Source of the DNA: an uncultured Lachnospiraceae bacterium
GTDB taxonomy: Bacteria > Bacillota > Clostridia > Lachnospirales > Lachnospiraceae
NCBI GenBank assembly: GCA_946616835.1
Contig: CAMOJK010000004.1
Location: forward strand, 1-64,000
Length of the DNA stretch: 64,000 bases
Reading direction: 5' to 3'
The position numbers were made by a program, and so were the translations under genes. The notes beneath the pieces are model-generated. The model did not search any database, was not told the origin of the DNA, and saw only the letters and a list, made by a program, of their open reading frames with translations. Below, in pieces: positions 57,659 to 64,000 of the stretch (position 1 is its first letter; every line of letters begins with the position of its first letter).

Positions 57659-58975
57659 TTACTGCATTTCCTGCGTATCTTCCTTGAGGATATGCTGTAT
57701 ATAAAGTTCATCCTCAAGAATCGGATAACGCTCAGTAAAGACGGAGCCATATCCTCTTCTTAAGACAATGATCTGACCAACCTTCATATCCATAATTTCT
57801 TTAACGGTCTTATCAGTCCGTCTTGCCATCTCTTCACAGGTATGTATATCCATAGAGCCCATATAAACCCAACTATCACAATTATTGCGTATGGTACTTG
57901 CCTCATACTCACCATAGAGTGAATCTAACTGAGTCAGGGACTGTAAAAGAATAGACACAGAGATACCTGCAGCCCGGAAGACCGAGATGTAGTTAGCAAA
58001 ACCGTTAATCTTAGAAGAGCAGGCAAAGTCATCAGCAATGATATGAACAGGTACAGAAAGAGAACCTCCCTGAGATTCTGCCTCTTCAAAGAGTTCCTTG
58101 AAGATGTCCATGTAAAGAATGTTGTTGATCATCTGGCAAGGTTCAGAAACTGTATTAGTCGTGACAAAGAGAGCAACTTTCCTCTTACCTAACGCCTTGA
58201 TATTTATAGTCTTACCCTTACCGAACAGAGCTTCCCCATAAGATCCAGTAAAACGCCCCAAGGAATTATTAACCATAGACATTATGCAGGCTGATGTCTT
58301 TGAGTTATTCCCTGATAAAGTCTCCCAGAGTTTAGGTATCTGAGATGAAGGATCAAGAGCCTTTAAACCATTGATATCTTTGTCGTAATTGGTCTCGCAA
58401 TGACTGCCTCTCAGATCGACCCTGAATTTTTTATAGTACCTAATAAAGTCAATGAACCTACCCTTGCCCTGTTTCTTAAAGTCGGATAATCCTATAAGAG
58501 AAGCAATAACCGCTGTCTCAGCCTGAGTCCAGTAAGGATCACTATCACCCAATAAAGATCCCGACCTTGTGCAAGCTATAGTACCTGCAAGCGAAAGCAT
58601 ATCATCCTCAGTCTTAAAGCCTCTACAAGGATCATATCCGATATTGCTTTTTTCCGGATGAGCCAGATTAAGATCCCAGACCTCATAACCTCTTTCTTCC
58701 AAGAGAGGGGCATACAGGTCATAAGTCTTACGCTTAACTATCGGGATAACTAAGGATGAATTAAAAGTATGCAGTATCCTCGGCTCACATACCGACATTG
58801 ATTTGCCGGATCCAGTCGCTCCCAATACTATTTCATTAGCATTGACATCAGGAGACTTTGCCGGATAAACAACGCCCTTACCTAAACATGTGTAATCCAC
58901 CCCCTGCTCAAAAGCAGGGACAGGGGGTGTTACATCATTATGTTCTTTCTGTGTAGTAATGAATCCTATCTGCAT
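57659..58975 (-). CDS. VirD4/TraG-type conjugal coupling ATPase
   Basis: EIVLGATGSGKSMSVCEPRI, NIGYDPCRGF, SDPYWTQAETAVIASLIGL, HIIADDFACSSKINGFANYISVFRAAGISVSILLQSLTQLDSLYG. Confidence 0.92.
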   Translation of the reverse strand: MQIGFITTQKEHNDVTPPVPAFEQGVDYTCLGKGVVYPAKSPDVNANEIVLGATGSGKSMSVCEPRILHTFNSSLVIPIVKRKTYDLYAPLLEERGYEVWDLNLAHPEKSNIGYDPCRGFKTEDDMLSLAGTIACTRSGSLLGDSDPYWTQAETAVIASLIGLSDFKKQGKGRFIDFIRYYKKFRVDLRGSHCETNYDKDINGLKALDPSSQIPKLWETLSGNNSKTSACIMSMVNNSLGRFTGSYGEALFGKGKTINIKALGKRKVALFVTTNTVSEPCQMINNILYMDIFKELFEEAESQGGSLSVPVHIIADDFACSSKINGFANYISVFRAAGISVSILLQSLTQLDSLYGEYEASTIRNNCDSWVYMGSMDIHTCEEMARRTDKTVKEIMDMKVGQIIVLRRGYGSVFTERYPILEDELYIQHILKEDTQEMQ

Positions 58976-59445
58976 AAGTCATACTCCTTAGAAATTGCAA
59001 TTGCCTTCTTCATTGCCTTATGGTTACATGTGATATGAAGCTCCTTAGCAGCCTTACGATAGTTTCCAGCATTATTCCTTACGGTCTCCTCTATAAGGCT
59101 AAAGAAACTAAGCGGGGTTATCGACCAAGGGATTACATCAAGCTGCTCAAGCCTTACTAAGGATGCACTTGATCTTATAAACCAGTCGAGATAGTCATAA
59201 AGCTCACCGTCTGACTCTTCATAAACTTCCCTTGCCATGGAAGCGACATGACTGGAGATAACCACCATCCTGAAACCTGCCGGGTTATTGTCATCTTTTA
59301 CATCATGCTTTCTTAATCTCCTCGTGGTCTTTTTTGCCAGTCTCATCTCAAGCTGAGTCAACTCTGTCTTTGCTTCAACCATGTGTCTATCCTCTGCAAG
59401 CTTATTAATTCTGTTCTTTAAACTCCTTTTAATTACCTTATCCAT
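58966..59445 (-). CDS. Hypothetical protein preceding the coupling protein
   Basis: 159-aa ORF overlapping the coupling-protein start. Confidence 0.65.
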   Translation of the reverse strand: MDKVIKRSLKNRINKLAEDRHMVEAKTELTQLEMRLAKKTTRRLRKHDVKDDNNPAGFRMVVISSHVASMAREVYEESDGELYDYLDWFIRSSASLVRLEQLDVIPWSITPLSFFSLIEETVRNNAGNYRKAAKELHITCNHKAMKKAIAISKEYDLCR

Positions 59446-59592
59446 AACCTTTTTCCTCCATTTTCAAAGATGCTATGTTTTCAGTTTTCTTCTTTGAGTG
59501 CGCCTCCTTTTTTCCGCCTCTACTTATAAAGGGGAAGAATCGGGGTACAAATATCGGTAAAAATCAAAAATTTTTCAAAAAAATTGCAAAAA

Positions 59593-59633
59593 AATAACAG
59601 AGGGTGCTATTTTCAAATACACTCTCTGTTATT
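59593..59633 (-). terminator. Rho-independent terminator of the 63.8-59.8 kb cargo operon
   Basis: AATAACAGAGGGTG / CACTCTCTGTTATT with T run in minus orientation. Confidence 0.85.
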
Positions 59634-59757
59634 TAGGGCTATATTACTTTATTAGCTGAATCAGATCATCTGTTTTTTCCCAGATATAGACCTTTGTTCA
59701 CATGATCCCAAATTATGTAATAAACAATATACTATACTATTATTTTTTCCTCCCCTT

Positions 59758-60273
59758 TTACCGTATGCTCTTTCCGTTTACGATAATCTCTGAAGCATAT
59801 CTTCCGGGCTCCTTAAGCAGCATTCCATCCAACTTTTTATCAGAACTGATGCAGACACCTGTTAAAGCCATATCTATCCTCTTCATTATATCTTCTTCCT
59901 GATTCAGTAACCTCTTCTGCTCATTCATCAGTTCTATCAGTGGTTCAAGGGAATCTATATGCGATCCTTCGATATAAAGATAATCCAGCTTCAGCAGAGT
60001 TCTGACAAACTCGATATCATTTATGTTCTCTCCGGTATAGATATAAAGCTGTCTTAAGTTGATCATTTTACCTATAAAGCTATAATCATCCAAGTCACAG
60101 CCGATCACCAGCCCCTCTATATCCGTCATATCATCAATACTGCTTATCTCATCAGAGATTACGAAATCATCCGGTGCACGAAAGTTATAACAGTTTCCAT
60201 CATGCCTCCATGGAAAGCCATACGAACAATGTTTAGGATCTTTCATTTCTTTATCTATAAGTATCTTTCTCAT
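59758..60273 (-). CDS. Hypothetical protein with short LRR-like segment
   Basis: DIEGLVIGCDLDDYSFIGKMINLRQLYIYTGENINDIEFVRTLLKLDYLYIEGSHIDSLEPL. Confidence 0.65.
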   Translation of the reverse strand: MRKILIDKEMKDPKHCSYGFPWRHDGNCYNFRAPDDFVISDEISSIDDMTDIEGLVIGCDLDDYSFIGKMINLRQLYIYTGENINDIEFVRTLLKLDYLYIEGSHIDSLEPLIELMNEQKRLLNQEEDIMKRIDMALTGVCISSDKKLDGMLLKEPGRYASEIIVNGKSIR

Positions 60274-60288
60274 ATAATCAATGCCTCC

Positions 60289-61095
60289 TTAGTCCGTATA
60301 CTTTTCAACCAATATCTTCTTATCTTTTTCTATCTTGTAATACTTATCCTCTGTTTCATCATACCCAAGTAACAGGAGCTTTCCACCTTTATATACAGTA
60401 CCGTCTATATAATAATGGCTCTCTCCATCATAATAGATATCATGAAAATCAGGATTACCTGATATCGAAGAGGTGCCGACATGCCCTGCTATAACAGTCT
60501 TTATAAAGCTACCGGTAGTATGCGGATATTTCCATAACATATTTTCCGTTCCGCTCCATTTCCACTGGGCACCGGCTCCTTCATTAACACCGGCATGAAC
60601 AAAAATCTGTGTATCCGTCTCATAATATGCAGGAAGGTCACTAAGCCAGTTTACAATATCACCTGATGTCGCCATTATCATCATTACGGCAGTAGTGTTG
60701 ATTTCTGTAACATCAGCTTTCTTTGCTATCCTATTGAACTCATTCATCTGTTCATCAGATACAAGAGTATTAAAGGTAATACCGCCCTGTTCCAGATCAG
60801 TCTTAAGCCATAGGTCAAGCGTACATGCAACCATGAAACGGTTCTTAATGTTACTATACTCCTTTATCCATGTAAGGAACATTGACTCATGATTGCCTTT
60901 GAGGACTATTACCTTATCCTTCCCATGCTTATTCTGAAGATCATAAATATACCGTAATACCTGCCCAGACATAAGACCATAATCCATATAATCACCACAA
61001 AAAACAATCCTATTGTCTCCGGACAGGTCAACATACTTCATATTTACAAGAAGCTCATCATAACAGCCGTGTATGTCACTCATGGCATAGATCAT
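60289..61095 (-). CDS. Calcineurin-like metallophosphoesterase (PPP/ApaH-like)
   Basis: MSDIHGCYDELL, VFCGDYMDYG, VLKGNHESMFL, AGHVGTSS. Confidence 0.92.
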   Translation of the reverse strand: MIYAMSDIHGCYDELLVNMKYVDLSGDNRIVFCGDYMDYGLMSGQVLRYIYDLQNKHGKDKVIVLKGNHESMFLTWIKEYSNIKNRFMVACTLDLWLKTDLEQGGITFNTLVSDEQMNEFNRIAKKADVTEINTTAVMMIMATSGDIVNWLSDLPAYYETDTQIFVHAGVNEGAGAQWKWSGTENMLWKYPHTTGSFIKTVIAGHVGTSSISGNPDFHDIYYDGESHYYIDGTVYKGGKLLLLGYDETEDKYYKIEKDKKILVEKYTD

Positions 61096-61100
61096 ATATG

Positions 61101-61646
61101 TCAGTCTCCCATAACCTCAAGATACTTAACCGGTACATTATTCGTAAGCCATACTCCACTTACTGACTTATAGAATACAATCCCGTCACGGTGCATATCC
61201 CCAGCCTTTACCTTGAGTATCACAAGCTTGCCATGCCTCTTTCCCACAGACTCAGCCTGCTCTGTAAACTCCGACAGATGAACAAACTGTCTGCTCATTT
61301 TCTTAAGCCCCTGTTCCATTATGCTGTCCAGAAACCTTGTAGCAGTCCCATGATAAAGGATCTCCGGAGGTGTCAGTGTCTCATATTCCATATCTACCTT
61401 TACGGAATGCCCATGCACAGCCCTAATCTTCTTTCCGTCCTCTGAGAATTCGTATCTCTGCTTATCAGGGGCAAACGCCATCTGATGAAGCATCTCTTCC
61501 GTAATCTCATACTTAGGGCTCACTTTCTTTATAAGGTCCTCAACATCTGTCCAGCCATGATCATCAAGTATCACGCCTGCCTCTTCAGGGCGGTGCCTTA
61601 GCAGCATGGATATATATTTTCCTGCCTTAACTAAATCTGTACTCAT
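61101..61646 (-). CDS. kptA: RNA 2'-phosphotransferase (KptA/Tpt1)
   Basis: KYISMLLRHRPEEAGVILDDHGWTDVEDLI, IRAVHGHSVKV, LYHGTATRFLDSIMEQGLKKMSRQFVHLS. Confidence 0.95.
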   Translation of the reverse strand: MSTDLVKAGKYISMLLRHRPEEAGVILDDHGWTDVEDLIKKVSPKYEITEEMLHQMAFAPDKQRYEFSEDGKKIRAVHGHSVKVDMEYETLTPPEILYHGTATRFLDSIMEQGLKKMSRQFVHLSEFTEQAESVGKRHGKLVILKVKAGDMHRDGIVFYKSVSGVWLTNNVPVKYLEVMGD

Positions 61647-61661
61647 CTTTATTACTCCTCA

Positions 61662-62447
61662 TTAAAATTTATACTCATCTTTCACATCCAACAGTTGACT
61701 CCATCTTGCCGATATCAGCTTTGCATATGACACAGACGGAAGACCATAACATCCAAGGGAATATGCATCATTCAGCTCCACCAGCAATGTTCTTCCATCC
61801 TTAGTCACACAGATGTCCATGCTGCAGGCAGCCGGTCTTTCTTCCCACTCATTAAATACCTTCATCATTTTCATAAGTATGTCCGGATCATACTGATAAA
61901 GATAACTTTTCCGTTCACTGTTTATCAGCATGCCATACGGTCTTACATCAACCAGCTCATCATATGTTATAAAGCATCTCCATTCAGCAGCAATATCTAT
62001 AGGTTCACTGACCAAGACCTCATAATCTTCACTATAATTACCACAACCTACCAGATCGCCTATACTGCTGATAACCTTCCCCGTAAATGCTTTATCACGG
62101 ATAGGCTTTACAAAGTATCCTGCAGACCACTTCTCTTCATTAGATGAAATGCTGTTTATCGTATCCCGCCAAACCCTGCGTCCCAGAAATGGGGCAAAAG
62201 AGTCCGGATAATCAGGAATGCTTGGTTTAACGCCGAATTTCCTGAAAATGCAGTTACACTGGTCGATATAGTCGATTACAATATCTTCACGCATAACCTT
62301 TTCATAGATATCATCAATCAGATGATATGGAATAATCTCAGCCCCTAATTCACAGAAACCATACATAGCATTGGCAAAGTTCCAGTTATGAGGTATGTCT
62401 ATTCCCATTCCGTTATCATGTTTTGTTTTTAAATATATCTTTCCCAT
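61662..62447 (-). CDS. ATP-grasp domain protein (DUF4343-like)
   Basis: FVKPIRDKAFTGKVI, VLVSEPIDIAAEWRCFITYDELVDVRPYG, CSMDICVTKDGRTLLVELNDAYSLGCYGL. Confidence 0.85.
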   Translation of the reverse strand: MGKIYLKTKHDNGMGIDIPHNWNFANAMYGFCELGAEIIPYHLIDDIYEKVMREDIVIDYIDQCNCIFRKFGVKPSIPDYPDSFAPFLGRRVWRDTINSISSNEEKWSAGYFVKPIRDKAFTGKVISSIGDLVGCGNYSEDYEVLVSEPIDIAAEWRCFITYDELVDVRPYGMLINSERKSYLYQYDPDILMKMMKVFNEWEERPAACSMDICVTKDGRTLLVELNDAYSLGCYGLPSVSYAKLISARWSQLLDVKDEYKF

Positions 62448-62475
62448 TGTTGCTTACTCTAACTTTCCTAATGAA

Positions 62476-62958
62476 TTAAGCCTCTCCATTTAATAGCTTA
62501 TTGATTTCATCCTGTGATAAACAAAATTCTAACATATATTTTCTTCTTGTCCTTTCTTTAACGATTCTGTTAGTAACATCTGCCAGTTCTTCCGGATATA
62601 TAGCCAGTACTTCTCCCGGATTTATAGGTCCCGGACAGTTAAAAGGCTTCGTTATCACATCAAGCCTTATATCAAAGGAAGTTTCACCTATGTTCTGTAC
62701 AAAAATAGGTCGTCCATAACCATCATATATCTCGAATTTAGGAGTTCCGGAAACTTCCGCCGAAAGTGGTTTTCCATCCGGGAGCTCATAGTTGATGTAA
62801 CAGCAATAATTTCCATTAGCTATGTGATAATTTGTTTCCGTCCGTTCATTGCCGTTTTCATAATAGTATTTTTCCTTAAAATATGGAAAGGAATCCGTCA
62901 TTCTTATAAGTAGATGATCCTTTTTCCCATATTCCTTTTTATATTCCTCAAATGTCAT
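62476..62958 (-). CDS. Hypothetical cargo-operon protein
   Basis: 160-aa ORF in line with neighbours. Confidence 0.65.
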   Translation of the reverse strand: MTFEEYKKEYGKKDHLLIRMTDSFPYFKEKYYYENGNERTETNYHIANGNYCCYINYELPDGKPLSAEVSGTPKFEIYDGYGRPIFVQNIGETSFDIRLDVITKPFNCPGPINPGEVLAIYPEELADVTNRIVKERTRRKYMLEFCLSQDEINKLLNGEA

Positions 62959-63017
62959 TCTAAACGCTCCTTTTTTAAGATACGGTCTTTATCAAGGAAA
63001 TCATCAGCTCTGTTTTA

Positions 63018-63809
63018 TCAACCTATTACCTGCTTAAACAGAGCAAATGCTCCTTCCTTTGAATGACCACCCTTATCAATTACGGCATATACTATCTTCT
63101 TTACTGACGAGCCTTTCATCTTTTCTGAAAACAACTTTGCAACAACCTTGGGATCCTGTCCGAACACACCACATCCGAAAGCTCCAAGTATAGCAACCTC
63201 TGCATCCTGAGCATGAATAATATCTGCTACAAACTGTATCCGGTCTTCAAGCACACGGAGATTCTCTTCTTCTGTGGCTCCTTCCATGTGGTCTATGTAA
63301 GCCTTCCTATTAGGAGATGCCACCGTTAATACTGAGGCAGTTACCTCTTTTCCGTCCCTTGCAAAGACAATTCCCGGGGACAGTAAGCCCCTGTTCTGAT
63401 ATAAAGCCTTATTCTTATGAGCATTGTTGTATGCATAGAACTCTGCAAACTTGCCGTCGCTTAAAACTTCATAGAGCGTTGATTCCATGCATAAAGACTC
63501 TTCCTGTGCAGAAGACCCAGCCAAGAAACCTCCGCCCGAATTCTTAAAAGAGGCAAAATTAAGTGCAATAGTCTTATCATCATCAGTACCGTATTCAAAA
63601 ATTGCTGACACAGTATCCATGTTAACGACGACAGACTCAGGGCTTCCGTTATATTCCTTAACTCCGTCCACCTGATAGCTGTAAATCTTTGTATCTTCCA
63701 CAGAAGACTTTATTGCATCAGCTTTTGTTTTTATCATCAGATTATGGTGCTTTGCTGCACTTTTCCTTCTGCTGTCCCTGTTTTTCCAATATGCATCATT
63801 CCAACCCAT
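63018..63809 (-). CDS. PARG-like macrodomain protein (TIGR02452 type)
   Basis: GGGFLAGSSAQEE matches the PARG signature GGG-X6-8-QEE; AILGAFGCGVFGQDPKVVAKLF; start taken as ATG 63809 preceded by ggagg. Confidence 0.92.
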   Translation of the reverse strand: MGWNDAYWKNRDSRRKSAAKHHNLMIKTKADAIKSSVEDTKIYSYQVDGVKEYNGSPESVVVNMDTVSAIFEYGTDDDKTIALNFASFKNSGGGFLAGSSAQEESLCMESTLYEVLSDGKFAEFYAYNNAHKNKALYQNRGLLSPGIVFARDGKEVTASVLTVASPNRKAYIDHMEGATEEENLRVLEDRIQFVADIIHAQDAEVAILGAFGCGVFGQDPKVVAKLFSEKMKGSSVKKIVYAVIDKGGHSKEGAFALFKQVIG

Positions 63810-63829
63810 GTTTCTTTCCTCCAAATCTT

Positions 63830-64000
63830 TTATTTACAAACCACTCTTGTATTTATATCTATCAACAATTCCCTTATCTTCTCATAATCCGGTTCTTCCG
63901 GAAGGGATGTGTTCTTAAGCGAGTCCTCCAGCCTCTTTTCATACTGATCCACCATTTCAAAGAATTCAGGCAGCACATCATTATTTTCAGTAATATACTT
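63830..64000 (-). CDS. Partial CDS open at right edge
   Basis: Minus frame KYITENNDVLPEFFEMVDQYEKRLEDSLKNTSLPEEPDYEKIRELLIDINTRVVCK*. Confidence 0.55.
   Translation of the reverse strand, partial: KYITENNDVLPEFFEMVDQYEKRLEDSLKNTSLPEEPDYEKIRELLIDINTRVVCK

Noticed and set aside
1-64000. tRNA or rRNA genes
   Set aside because: No cloverleaf, GGTTCRA-type arm or rRNA signature noticed by eye; a tRNAscan/Infernal run would be needed to exclude them

Overview
The window looks like a Lachnospiraceae/Clostridia-type chromosome in two parts; this placement is inferred from gene content, no search was run. (1) About 1-35.7 kb is mostly host-like: a sugar ABC transporter with its binding protein and a YesM/YesN-type sensor system, a DegT aminotransferase, a suf (Fe-S) cluster split by an ABC-F gene, ackA, proS, a LytTR regulator, a NAGPA-type glycosidase / CotH cluster, a GH2 beta-mannosidase, a degenerate HD-GYP protein, an FHA protein and a TadE/prepilin-peptidase cluster. 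(2) About 36 kb to the right edge is a large mobile element. It has a Tn554-like recombinase trio, a third tyrosine recombinase, a helicase, a Pnk-like kinase, a MobV-type relaxase, HU, an SOS-boxed SRAP operon, RecD2, a serine recombinase and a VirD4/TraG coupling protein. It ends in a cargo operon combining a PARG-like macrodomain protein, an ATP-grasp protein, a KptA RNA 2'-phosphotransferase and a metallophosphoesterase. The strongest leads are: the KptA/PARG/ATP-grasp/phosphoesterase operon; a candidate ~215-nt structured RNA at 2757-2971 closed by a 19-bp stem; a four-repeat HTH-like protein preceded by four hairpins in a duplicated leader; another stem-closed element at 50736-50855; two families of iteron-like repeats; and a hairpin-rich leader upstream of the ABC-F gene. 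All family names come from reading protein motifs, not database searches.
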